Of a stretch of 62,876 bases of DNA, positions 38,835-48,012 are shown piece by piece. The stretch is from Candidatus Nealsoniibacteriota bacterium (GTDB lineage: Bacteria > Patescibacteriota > Minisyncoccia > Minisyncoccales > PWPS01). Positions within the stretch are counted from its first letter, which is position 1. Each line of letters starts with the position of its first letter. The notes under the pieces are model-generated. The model was not told where the DNA came from. It saw only the letters and a program-made list of their open reading frames with translations, and searched no databases. Position numbers and translations under genes: made by a program. The DNA is taken from contig PWEN01000042.1 of the NCBI GenBank assembly GCA_003553505.1, positions 1-62,876 of the forward strand, given 5' to 3'.

Positions 38835-40100
38835 TTACTCGGTGACCATGCCTTCTAAGTCATAAACATCACCTGCACCCATTATAACGATAACTTCTCC
38901 TCCTTGCAAGTCCTTTAGCAGTTTTTTGCTTGTTTCATTTAAATTTCCGGAGTAAGTGGCAAGCGATGCACTCATTGTTTCCGCACTTACTTTTTGCTTT
39001 ACTCCTTCTGATTCTCTTCCACTAACAGTGTATATGTCGGTTATAAGTATCTCTTGTACCGGAAGATCTGCTATTACTTCTCTGAATCTGTCAAACAACT
39101 TGTAAGATCTGTCATACTGATGAGGCTGAAATACGGCAACTATCTTTTTTTTAGGATATTTTTCCCTTGCTGCCTCTGTGGCAGCTTTTAGCTCTGTCGG
39201 GTGATGAGCATAGTCATTTATTATAGTTACCTTTTTCCCGTTTTTTAATGTAATTCTCTTCTCTTCAAATCTTCTCCAGCACCCTTTAAAGCTCTCCAGT
39301 GCCTTAATAGCCGTTTCTCTTTTTATTCCCATCTTAAGAGAAGCAGAGAGAGCCGCAAGTGCGTTATATATGTTATGTTTTCCGGGAACTTTTAGGGTTG
39401 GTTTTTTCATGCGATAACTGTAAAAAGTTACAGGAACTTTTTTAAAATCTTTCAATAAAGAAACTATGTTCTCATCGTCTTTGTTGGCAACAATTCCTTC
39501 TTTTACATTTTCGATGTAGCTACGGAACGTATTTTTTATGTCATCGAGGTCTTTATAGTAATCAAGATGATCCTCTTCTATGTTTGTTAGCACACATAGA
39601 TCGGGATGATAATTTAAAAATGATGCCTTGAACTCATCAGCTTCTATGAGAAGATAGTTTGAGCTTCCCTTGCGATAATTGGAATCCCCAAACTCTTTTA
39701 ACTTTGTTCCTATTATAACTGTAGGATCGAGCCCTGCTTTTATCATTACAAGAGACAACATAGATGTCGTTGTGCTCTTTCCGTGTGTTCCGGAAACAGT
39801 TATGGTGTAGTATTTTTTTGTCAGATCACCGAGTGCCTGCGGGTAACTTTGAATTTTTACACCAAGCTCTTTTGCGCGCTCCATCTCAGGATTACTTTCT
39901 TCCACTGCCGGACTATAGACAACAAGATCGACATCTTCGGGCACATGTGTGGCAGAGTGTCCCTTGAAATAGCTCATACCTTCTTCCTCTATTGTTTTTC
40001 CTGATATGTCTGAGCCGCTAACATTGTGTCCTTCTGACAAGAAATGCTTTGCAAGAGCGGAAATTCCTATCCCCCCTACTCCTATAAAGTGAATTTTCAT
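38835..40100 (-). CDS. murC: UDP-N-acetylmuramate--L-alanine ligase
   Basis: HFIGVGGIGISALAKHFLSEGHNVSGSD, TVSGTHGKSTTTSML, DYAHHPTEL. Confidence 0.95.
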   Translation of the reverse strand: MKIHFIGVGGIGISALAKHFLSEGHNVSGSDISGKTIEEEGMSYFKGHSATHVPEDVDLVVYSPAVEESNPEMERAKELGVKIQSYPQALGDLTKKYYTITVSGTHGKSTTTSMLSLVMIKAGLDPTVIIGTKLKEFGDSNYRKGSSNYLLIEADEFKASFLNYHPDLCVLTNIEEDHLDYYKDLDDIKNTFRSYIENVKEGIVANKDDENIVSLLKDFKKVPVTFYSYRMKKPTLKVPGKHNIYNALAALSASLKMGIKRETAIKALESFKGCWRRFEEKRITLKNGKKVTIINDYAHHPTELKAATEAAREKYPKKKIVAVFQPHQYDRSYKLFDRFREVIADLPVQEILITDIYTVSGRESEGVKQKVSAETMSASLATYSGNLNETSKKLLKDLQGGEVIVIMGAGDVYDLEGMVTE

Positions 40101-40663
40101 AGATCTATGGATTCTAATAAATTATATTGAGGCCCTTCTTTCTTTAACACACTCTCAAAAAGTGATATGGAGCTTGCCGGCAAAGACAAGGATATATCTT
40201 CTTCTACCTCAGGAATCTCTTCCTTTTCCATTTTTTTTATCTCCCACTTTCTCACTCTTCCAATTGTGATGTGTGCAAGAATATCGTCTTTTTTTGCGAA
40301 AACCACTCCTTCCTCTTCAAGATTTTTTTCTAACTCTTTTTTTAGAAGTGACAACTCTTCAGTGGTTTCTCCTTTTAACCATATGAGTTGTGGAACTCCT
40401 TTATTGTAATGGTAGCAAACCTTAAAAAAAGGTACTTCAAAAGGATCGATCATCTTAGATGTCTTTTTTGCAGCAAATATAAGCTTCTCTATTTTTTCTT
40501 CTTTGATGCCGCCAACAAAAATAAGGGTCAAGTGGATGTTCTCTTTTTCGACCCATTTTACGGAACCATGAGGAAAAAGGCTCTTTTTCTCTTCTAGTAT
40601 ATTCCAAATCTTTTCTCTTTTTTCTTGATCGGGGTTTATGGCAAAAAATACGCGCTTAATCAT
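40097..40663 (-). CDS. thpR: RNA 2',3'-cyclic phosphodiesterase (2'-5' RNA ligase family)
   Basis: Two HxTx motifs: IHLTLIFVG and LAHITIGRV. Confidence 0.85.
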   Translation of the reverse strand: MIKRVFFAINPDQEKREKIWNILEEKKSLFPHGSVKWVEKENIHLTLIFVGGIKEEKIEKLIFAAKKTSKMIDPFEVPFFKVCYHYNKGVPQLIWLKGETTEELSLLKKELEKNLEEEGVVFAKKDDILAHITIGRVRKWEIKKMEKEEIPEVEEDISLSLPASSISLFESVLKKEGPQYNLLESIDL

Positions 40664-40732
40664 GATATTTTAACCATAGCATTTTAAAAGGATTTTGTAT
40701 AATCTCCTGATTTATAATATAATGCTAAAGAA

Positions 40733-41155
40733 ATGAAGAAAGAAGAAACAGAAATTCAAGAGATCATAAACCACTACTTTTTCACAAAAGGGTTCAGTCT
40801 TGAGGACATAAAGGAAAACTCAAAGAAGAAAAAGATAGTCTATTCGCGTCATACGCGACCCGCAAAAGACTTGCTTGAGCTTGCCGGAAGCACAAAAAAA
40901 GCAAAAAAGGCAATAGATAAGGTCGCTGCTTGGGCGAAGTCAAGGAACCTGGACTATGCCATTGAAACTGTTTTCAAGAAGTGGCCGGAGATAGACAAGT
41001 TAAAGGCGAAAGAGAAAGAGAAAAAACCTTATTATTGCGGAGATCTCATGGTAAAATCAAAGAGAAACGGTAAGTGGTATGTGATCGATAAAAGTGGTGA
41101 ATGGTTGGAGTTTGCGGGAAAAGAAGAGGATATAGAATGGAGATTAGAAGATTAA
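40733..41155 (+). CDS. Uncharacterised protein
   Basis: 140-aa ORF with promoter TTGTAT-17-TATAAT ending 9 nt before the ATG; no family recognised. Confidence 0.75.
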   Translation: MKKEETEIQEIINHYFFTKGFSLEDIKENSKKKKIVYSRHTRPAKDLLELAGSTKKAKKAIDKVAAWAKSRNLDYAIETVFKKWPEIDKLKAKEKEKKPYYCGDLMVKSKRNGKWYVIDKSGEWLEFAGKEEDIEWRLED

Positions 41156-41166
41156 TAAATTAATTT

Positions 41167-42054
41167 ATGAAGATAATATTTGCAGGAAACTCGCGTTTTG
41201 CAGAAATAACGCTAAAAGAGATTATAAAAAAAGGAGTGGTTCCTTCTCTTGTTTTGTCTGACAAAGACGATGTTTGCTTTAAGGCGGCAGAAAGTGAAGG
41301 AGTAAATGTTAAAAGTGTAGAAACTAAAGACTCTTTTCATGAAACGATAAAAAAGGAAGATCCTGATTTGGTAATTGTCGCTTCTTTTGGGGTCATTATT
41401 GATAGCAAAACTCTTTCGCTTGCCGAATTTGTAAACTTACATCCCTCTCTTCTTCCTCTTTATCGTGGATCCTCCCCTATACAAACAGCCATAATGGAGG
41501 GAGTAGAAAGAAGTGGAGTAACAGTAATAGAGATGAGTGAGGAGGTGGATAGTGGTCCCATACTTTCTTCAAAAGAAGCTTTGCTTGGAAGCAAGATAAC
41601 TTACCCGGAAGCAGAAGAGTTGCTTGCCAAAGAAGGGTCTGCTCTTCTTTCTTCTGTTGTTTCTAATATGGAAAATATAGAGAAAGTTGAGCAAGACCAC
41701 TCAAAAGCAACTTATACAAAAAAAATGACAAGAGAAGATGGAAGAATAGACTGGAATAAGAGTGCTCAAGAGATAGAGAGAAGAGTAAGAGCTCTTAATC
41801 CTTGGCCGGGAACCTTTTCTGAGACAGATATGGGTAGAATAAAAATATTAGAAGCTTATATTCAGGAGCAAACCAATCACGGCCCTTTTGGAGAGGTCGG
41901 AAAGACATATCTTGCCACCAATAGCATGATTGCGGTACAAACAGGCAGAGACTTCCTTTTGATAAGTAAATTGCAAATGGAGGGCAAGAACCCTGTGTCG
42001 GCTAAAGAGTTCCTTAACGGCAATATCGGGTTTGTGGGAACAGTGTTAAAATAG
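41167..42054 (+). CDS. fmt: Methionyl-tRNA formyltransferase
   Basis: MKIIFAGNSRFAEITLKEI, LHPSLLPLYRGSSPIQTAIM, ALNPWPGTF. Confidence 0.93.
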   Translation: MKIIFAGNSRFAEITLKEIIKKGVVPSLVLSDKDDVCFKAAESEGVNVKSVETKDSFHETIKKEDPDLVIVASFGVIIDSKTLSLAEFVNLHPSLLPLYRGSSPIQTAIMEGVERSGVTVIEMSEEVDSGPILSSKEALLGSKITYPEAEELLAKEGSALLSSVVSNMENIEKVEQDHSKATYTKKMTREDGRIDWNKSAQEIERRVRALNPWPGTFSETDMGRIKILEAYIQEQTNHGPFGEVGKTYLATNSMIAVQTGRDFLLISKLQMEGKNPVSAKEFLNGNIGFVGTVLK

Positions 42055-42909
42055 GTCTATATAACCCTTGAAGTCCTTGCCTATATCTTCTCTCATCATG
42101 GCAAACTCCACGGATGTTTTGAGATAGCTTAAAGGATCTCCTGTGGTATGCCACTTCCCTTCTATCGGTTGCGCTATTACACTTTTTCCTTTCTTTGTAA
42201 GATTGTTTATCATATCTGCCACCCACAGCTCTCCATCTTTTCCGGTGGAAGTTTTTTGGACCTCCTCAATAACCTCATAAGAAAAAACAAATCTTCCGAA
42301 CTGGGCTTTATTCGAAGGAGCTTCTTCTGCCGGAAGTTTCTCATAAACCCCTTCTACCTCTTTTCCCTTCTTATATTTTACAGTGCCGTATCGGTGAACC
42401 TCTTCTTTTGGAACGTCTTGAACTCCCAGTACAGCGGATGGAGACTCTTTTTCAAAAACATCTATCAGTTGCTTTGTTACGGGCTCTCTGGAAATTGTAA
42501 GGTCGTCTCCGAACATATACACAAAAGACTCTTTTTTGTCCATGAGTGGAGCAATACAGCGTAAAGGAGTGGCGTTTCCATAAGGTTGGTCATTGTTTTG
42601 TCTTACATAGACAAAGTTTGCCATCCGTGGTATTTTTTTTATCCTTTCAAGTCTTTCTTTTTTTCCTGATTTTTCAAGTTCGTTTTCAAGCAGCGCATGA
42701 GAGTCAAAGTAGTCTTCAAGTGCTCCTTGTCCTGCACGAGTAACAATGATTATGTCCTTTATCCCGGAGTTAACTGCTTCTTCTACGAGATAATGGATTA
42801 TAGGCTTGTCCACAATGGGAAGCATCTCTTTTGGTTGATTTTTTGTTGCTGGAAGGAATCTTGTTCCATATCCAGCAGCGGCGATAACAGCTTTTGTTAC
42901 TTTACTCAT
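42046..42909 (-). CDS. galU: UTP--glucose-1-phosphate uridylyltransferase
   Basis: KAVIAAAGYGTRFLPATKNQPKEMLPIVDKPIIHYLVEEA. Confidence 0.95.
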   Translation of the reverse strand: MSKVTKAVIAAAGYGTRFLPATKNQPKEMLPIVDKPIIHYLVEEAVNSGIKDIIIVTRAGQGALEDYFDSHALLENELEKSGKKERLERIKKIPRMANFVYVRQNNDQPYGNATPLRCIAPLMDKKESFVYMFGDDLTISREPVTKQLIDVFEKESPSAVLGVQDVPKEEVHRYGTVKYKKGKEVEGVYEKLPAEEAPSNKAQFGRFVFSYEVIEEVQKTSTGKDGELWVADMINNLTKKGKSVIAQPIEGKWHTTGDPLSYLKTSVEFAMMREDIGKDFKGYIDLF

Positions 42910-42922
42910 AATATATTTAAAT

Positions 42923-43540
42923 TTATCTATTACCTATAATGGCAAACATCGACTTTATTTTGCCATCTCTTCTATATGAAAAATAACTATCGCTCATGCA
43001 GTATGTGCAGTCCGCGTTGACCTTTATCTTGTTCAAACCTTCTTTAATCAAAGCCTCTTTTGCTGCTTTTTTTAGGTCAACAAACATTTTTCCTTTATTT
43101 TTTTCAGTTAACAAAGGAAACTTGGAAGCAACATCTTCTTTTACTTCAAAGTGGCACTTTCCTATTCCTGGTCCTATATAAGCATTCATCTCACTGTCAT
43201 GAATTTCTCTCATCTTTAAAGCTCCAGACCTCAAAACTCCTGATATTAATCCTTTCCATCCCGCATGAAAAATTCCTACTGCCTTGTTGGTCCATAAAAA
43301 AACAGGAATGCAGTCAGCAACTGGCACGCCGATAAATAAATCTTTCTCTTTTGTAATTAATCCGTCCACACTTTTTATTGTTTTTCCTGCATGAGAACTA
43401 TTTACAACTTTTACTTTATTTCCGTGTACATTTTCACTTAAAACAAGCAAGGATATGTCATTTCTCCTAAGAAAAGCATCTTTATTTTTTTTATCATCCA
43501 TTGATCCATCACTTTTTTTGGAAAGAACTATTCTTGTCAT
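42923..43540 (-). CDS. pgeF: Polyphenol oxidase/laccase-domain protein (YfiH/PgeF family)
   Basis: VPVADCIPVFLWTNKAVGIFHAGWKGLISGV, IGPGIGKCHFEV. Confidence 0.85.
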   Translation of the reverse strand: MTRIVLSKKSDGSMDDKKNKDAFLRRNDISLLVLSENVHGNKVKVVNSSHAGKTIKSVDGLITKEKDLFIGVPVADCIPVFLWTNKAVGIFHAGWKGLISGVLRSGALKMREIHDSEMNAYIGPGIGKCHFEVKEDVASKFPLLTEKNKGKMFVDLKKAAKEALIKEGLNKIKVNADCTYCMSDSYFSYRRDGKIKSMFAIIGNR

Positions 43541-44073
43541 ATAAAAAGCGGGGTTATAAATGACTCTATGAGAGCGGCAATAAACACTAATGGAATAATA
43601 ACTTTAACAAAAAAGATAAGCACTTTTTTGACCAAAGGTTTCATCTCTTTTTGTTTTATAAAGTTGTATCCAAGGAAGATCCCTAGGCCTGAGGCCATCA
43701 TCGCCGCAGGTAGTTCTATTATGCCATGAGGCGCAAGCAAAAGAAATATTCCCTTAACTCCTGCTGTATCTATAAAAAGGGAAACAACTATACCTAGTAT
43801 CCCTCCGTTTATGACCATGAAAAGAAAAGGAATAACACCGAATGCAACTCCCGTGATGAGCGCAAAAAACATACTAAAGGAGTTGTTTGCAAATATAAGC
43901 GCAAAAAGCTCAAAGGAGTTCAAGTCTTTTATGAAAGATAAATCTTCTCCCATCTCTGAGAAGATTTCCATGGCGATACCCGGATTAGAGGTAGCATAAA
44001 AATAACCTAAAACAGAAGATACCACAAAGACTATAGCCGATATTATGGTGCAGTAAAATATTTCTTTTTTCAT
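43537..44073 (-). CDS. SpoIIM / DUF95-family membrane protein
   Basis: Multi-TM with IFANNSFSMFFALITGVAFGVIPFLFMVINGGILG and LLAPHGIIELPAAMMASGLG. Confidence 0.8.
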   Translation of the reverse strand: MKKEIFYCTIISAIVFVVSSVLGYFYATSNPGIAMEIFSEMGEDLSFIKDLNSFELFALIFANNSFSMFFALITGVAFGVIPFLFMVINGGILGIVVSLFIDTAGVKGIFLLLAPHGIIELPAAMMASGLGIFLGYNFIKQKEMKPLVKKVLIFFVKVIIPLVFIAALIESFITPLFI

Positions 44074-45710
44074 ATGTTTTTTATTGTTTCCATGTCTTTA
44101 TCTTTTATCTCTTTTAACTTCTCTTTTTCCATATCAATAATCTCTCCTATGAACTGCCCTGAAGAGAGGTGTGGAAGAAAAACGTAATCCGCTCCTTTTT
44201 TATAAAGTTCTATCGCATCACTGTCTGTCTCTGCTCGCAGAATAATAGTTAAAGGGGGCTCCTTGAGCTTGTTTAGTAGGAAAAGATTGTCTTCTATGTT
44301 AGGACTTGTAGATATTACCGTTTTTGTTTTTGAAAGATCTATGCTTTCAAACAAATGAGGATCTGTTATGTCCGCAAACAAGCAAGATATACCTTTTTTC
44401 TTTAAGTTTTCTATTACAAACGGGTCAAAATCTATTACCATTACCTCTTTTTGGGGCATGCACGACAACACTCCCCTTCCCGTCCTGTTTCCTCCGAACA
44501 TCACTATCGGTTTTGAGTTTGCCTTCAAGAAGGAAACGCCTTCTTCACTTAATGCATCTTTTCCTATAAAAGGAGATATAATTGCAAATATCTTCTCTGC
44601 GTAAAGTATGAGATAAGTTGAGACAGTGATAGTTACAACTCCTACTGCAGCTATAAGAGTAAATATCTCGTTTTCAATGTGTCCCAGTGTCAGTCCCATG
44701 GTTCCCACTATAAGACTAAACTCTGATATCTGTGCTACCGTGAGACCCGTAAGGAAAGAAGTTCTCTTTTTATATCCCAGCAGATTCATTATGAAGAAAA
44801 CAATGAGAGGATTACCGATAAGAACAAAAAAGGAAAATGTTATAATGGGAACGATCATTCCTGATATCTCTGACACGACCATTAATGATCCCAGCATGGC
44901 AAAGAATGCGAGTATAAAGAAATCTCTCAAAGGACGTATTCTGCTTGCGATGTGGTATTTTTGCGAGGAGTTGGCGAGAGCAAGACCTCCCAAGAATCCC
45001 GCAAGTTCGATTGAGAATCCTATGCTCTCCATAACAACAACAAGAAGAAAAACCCAAGCAAGAGTAAAAAGAAATATAAGTTCTTGTGATCTTGATATTT
45101 TATCAAATATAACTGGAAAAAGTCTCACTCCCAAATAGAGTGTCACTAAAAAAAACACGACACCCTGAAGAGTAATATATAAAATAGGAACAAGAGAGAC
45201 TTCCTTGCCTGCGTCAAGTCCTGCCAAGAGCACAAGGATAACAACCACCACAAAGTCCTGTACTAAAAGAAGGCCGATAGATATTCTTCCATAAAGACTG
45301 TTTATGGCGTTCTTGTCGGAAAGTAGCTTAATTATTATGACTGTACTGGAAAAAGTGAGCGCTATTGCTATATAGGCGGAAGTTAATGCTTCAAACCCGA
45401 AAAATATATTTGCAATTATGTATCCGAAAAAGAAAGTGAACAATACCTGACCGACTCCTATGGCAAGAGAAACCCTTCCCACCTTCCTTAGGGATGTGTA
45501 GTCCATTTCCAGACCAACAAGAAAAAGTAGGAGAGTTACTCCTACAGAGGAAAGCAGGCGTATGCTTTCCTGGTCTTCCAGATTTAATAGTCCAAAGTAT
45601 CCTATTAGCAGTCCGGTAAAAAGATAGGCAAGAATGAGTGGTTGCCTTAAGATCTTCGCCAGCACTCCTAAGATTGCAGCGACTCCGAATATTATGGCGA
45701 TATCCGTCAT
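44070..45710 (-). CDS. Kef-type cation:proton antiporter with TrkA-N domain
   Basis: Na/H exchanger membrane domain and NAD-binding domain (PIVMFGGNRTGRGVLSCM). Confidence 0.88.
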   Translation of the reverse strand: MTDIAIIFGVAAILGVLAKILRQPLILAYLFTGLLIGYFGLLNLEDQESIRLLSSVGVTLLLFLVGLEMDYTSLRKVGRVSLAIGVGQVLFTFFFGYIIANIFFGFEALTSAYIAIALTFSSTVIIIKLLSDKNAINSLYGRISIGLLLVQDFVVVVILVLLAGLDAGKEVSLVPILYITLQGVVFFLVTLYLGVRLFPVIFDKISRSQELIFLFTLAWVFLLVVVMESIGFSIELAGFLGGLALANSSQKYHIASRIRPLRDFFILAFFAMLGSLMVVSEISGMIVPIITFSFFVLIGNPLIVFFIMNLLGYKKRTSFLTGLTVAQISEFSLIVGTMGLTLGHIENEIFTLIAAVGVVTITVSTYLILYAEKIFAIISPFIGKDALSEEGVSFLKANSKPIVMFGGNRTGRGVLSCMPQKEVMVIDFDPFVIENLKKKGISCLFADITDPHLFESIDLSKTKTVISTSPNIEDNLFLLNKLKEPPLTIILRAETDSDAIELYKKGADYVFLPHLSSGQFIGEIIDMEKEKLKEIKDKDMETIKNI

Positions 45711-46747
45711 TTGTTTATATACACTGTGCGAGTCGGGAAAGCCATGGAGATGCCTTCCTTCTCAAACTCTCTTTTTACTTTAAAAAGAATGCTTTGATGA
45801 ACATCCATGTACTCTTTGAAGTCATGAGAATTAACATAGTAAACTACGGTAAAGCTCAACGAAGAGTCGCCAAACTGGTTAAAGTGTGCCCTCTCAAAGT
45901 CAGCAAGCTCTTCTTCCTCTATTACTTTTTCTACTATCCCGGGAATCTTTTCCAGTTTTTCGGAAGGTGTGTCATATGTTACACCAAAATCAAAGCTTCT
46001 CCTTCTGCTTTCCAGATCTTTGAAGTTGTGTATCTGTGCAGAAGTAAGTTCTCTGTTTGATATAACTATCTCTTCTCCTTGTAGTGCACGTAAGCGAGTT
46101 GTCTTTATTCCTATTCTCTCCACTGTACCGAGCTTGTCACCTACTATTATAAAGTCTCCTTCCACAAAAGGTTTATCAAAAAAGATGGCAAAGGAGCTGA
46201 AAAGATCTGAAAGAATGTTTTGCAGAGCAAAACCGACGGCAATACCCCCTATACCAAGTCCGGCAACAAGGGCAGTAATATTCACTCCCATTGTGGAAAG
46301 AAAGACAAGCAGCGCAAAGAACCAAAGCATGGCCTTTACTACACGAACTATTATTCCCAGAGAAGCTTCTTGTTTCTTTTCTTCATCGAGTTGTTTTTCT
46401 ACAAAAAAATCAATTACTTGTTGGAGAGAGATGACCGCTCTTATTGATATCCATGCCACAAGGATCGCAAAAAGGATCACTGAGGCAGACTTGGGAATAT
46501 TCAAAATGAGAAGCGCTATGTAAAGCGACAAGAACCCGTAAAAGGCGGGCCTTATTCTGTCTATTATCTTTACTACAAGCTCCCCTACTTCACTTCCTTT
46601 TGTTATCTTTTTTATCTTTCTAAGTATTATAAGCTTGAATATTGCAAAGAAAGAAAGGAGAACAAGCAATAAAACTAAAGAAGAGGCATACTGTGCAATA
46701 GTATTGCCAAAATATTCCAACTCCATTTTTGTTAATATATCATCCAT
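45707..46747 (-). CDS. Small-conductance mechanosensitive channel (MscS family)
   Basis: LVAGLGIGGIAVGFALQNILSDLFSSFAIFFDKPFVEGDFI. Confidence 0.92.
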   Translation of the reverse strand: MDDILTKMELEYFGNTIAQYASSLVLLLVLLSFFAIFKLIILRKIKKITKGSEVGELVVKIIDRIRPAFYGFLSLYIALLILNIPKSASVILFAILVAWISIRAVISLQQVIDFFVEKQLDEEKKQEASLGIIVRVVKAMLWFFALLVFLSTMGVNITALVAGLGIGGIAVGFALQNILSDLFSSFAIFFDKPFVEGDFIIVGDKLGTVERIGIKTTRLRALQGEEIVISNRELTSAQIHNFKDLESRRRSFDFGVTYDTPSEKLEKIPGIVEKVIEEEELADFERAHFNQFGDSSLSFTVVYYVNSHDFKEYMDVHQSILFKVKREFEKEGISMAFPTRTVYINK

Positions 46748-46750
46748 AGT

Positions 46751-47431
46751 TTATATGTTATCAAAATTTTTAAAAAAGAAAACATTCTTTAGTGGTATAA
46801 GTTTTTCGTTTTCAATATTAACGCAGTCCTTTACGGAAAAATCCCCCACCCTGTCTCTTCTAAGGTCATAAAGATAGGCTCCGCAAGAAAGTTTTTCTCC
46901 TAAATCCCTTGCTAAAGAGCGAATATAAACTCCTGATCCTGTTACCGTTCTTATTTTTATAAAGGGATACTTATAAAGTATAATGTCATTCTCTTTTATG
47001 AAAACTTTTCTTTTTTTCATTTCGGGAGGAGTTCCCTTTCTTGCTAGCTTATAAGCTTCTTTTCCTTTTATTTTTACAGCCGAAAAAGCAGGTGGAGTTT
47101 GATATATCTCCCCTATAAAAGAACTCAAAGCAGTTCTTGTTTCTTCCAAAGAGGGTCTTTTAAAGGAGACTCTTTCTTTTCTACCCTCTTTATCATCTGT
47201 CTCACTTTTTTTCCCAAGCAGAATAAGGGCGGTATACTCCTTTTCGTTGAGTTGTTCGGAAAACAGATTCTTTGTTCCTTTATTGTACCCTACCACAAGC
47301 ACTCCTTGAGCCAAGGGGTCGAGTGTACCTGCATGACCCCACTTTTTCACGCCGGTTATCCCCTGAATTCTATTTAGCATTTCACGGGATGTAATGTTTT
47401 TTGGCTTGTATACGGCAAAAACTTCTTTCAT
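46751..47431 (-). CDS. truB: tRNA pseudouridine(55) synthase
   Basis: VYKPKNITSREMLNRI, KWGHAGTLDPLAQGVLVVG. Confidence 0.93.
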   Translation of the reverse strand: MKEVFAVYKPKNITSREMLNRIQGITGVKKWGHAGTLDPLAQGVLVVGYNKGTKNLFSEQLNEKEYTALILLGKKSETDDKEGRKERVSFKRPSLEETRTALSSFIGEIYQTPPAFSAVKIKGKEAYKLARKGTPPEMKKRKVFIKENDIILYKYPFIKIRTVTGSGVYIRSLARDLGEKLSCGAYLYDLRRDRVGDFSVKDCVNIENEKLIPLKNVFFFKNFDNI

Positions 47432-48012
47432 TTTATAGATTTGAATCCTTGCAAGAGAGTTTCTTTTTGATGTGGATTGTGTACGGCGGCTGCGGGATGA
47501 AGAAGAGGAACTATTTTTATATCACCGTAATTTGTTTTTGCAAAGAAAACTTTTCCGTGCATCTGTGTTATTGGTAGTATATCTTTTTCTAAACCAAATT
47601 TTGTAAGTATGTAAGCGGCTGAAAATCTTCCCAAGGGAGATATTGTTTCCGGCTTTATGATGTTTATCTGTCTGTCTAAAAAAGGGGCATACAACTCTAT
47701 CTCATCCGGGTAAGGATCTCTGTTATTAGGGGGACGATCCTTTATTATATTTGTAATATAAGTGCTTTCACGCTCTATCCCTACTTCTTGGAGGCACCAG
47801 TCAAGAACTTTTCCCGCTGTGCCGCAAAACGGTCTACCACGCTTTGCTTCATTTGCTCCGGGAGCTTCACCGATAAACATGATCTTGGCATCATGATCAC
47901 CCTCCCCTATTACCGGAAAAGCACCGTTTGCAACTCTTTCCTTGTAAAGTGGAGACTCGTTTAAGTCTAGCACTTGTTCTTTTATCTCTCTTAAAAGTTC
48001 TTTTTTTGTCAT
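47428..48012 (-). CDS. Uracil-DNA glycosylase, family 4-like
   Basis: AKIMFIGEAPGANEAKRGRPFCGTAGKVLD and PLLHPAAAVHNP. Confidence 0.85.
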   Translation of the reverse strand: MTKKELLREIKEQVLDLNESPLYKERVANGAFPVIGEGDHDAKIMFIGEAPGANEAKRGRPFCGTAGKVLDWCLQEVGIERESTYITNIIKDRPPNNRDPYPDEIELYAPFLDRQINIIKPETISPLGRFSAAYILTKFGLEKDILPITQMHGKVFFAKTNYGDIKIVPLLHPAAAVHNPHQKETLLQGFKSIK

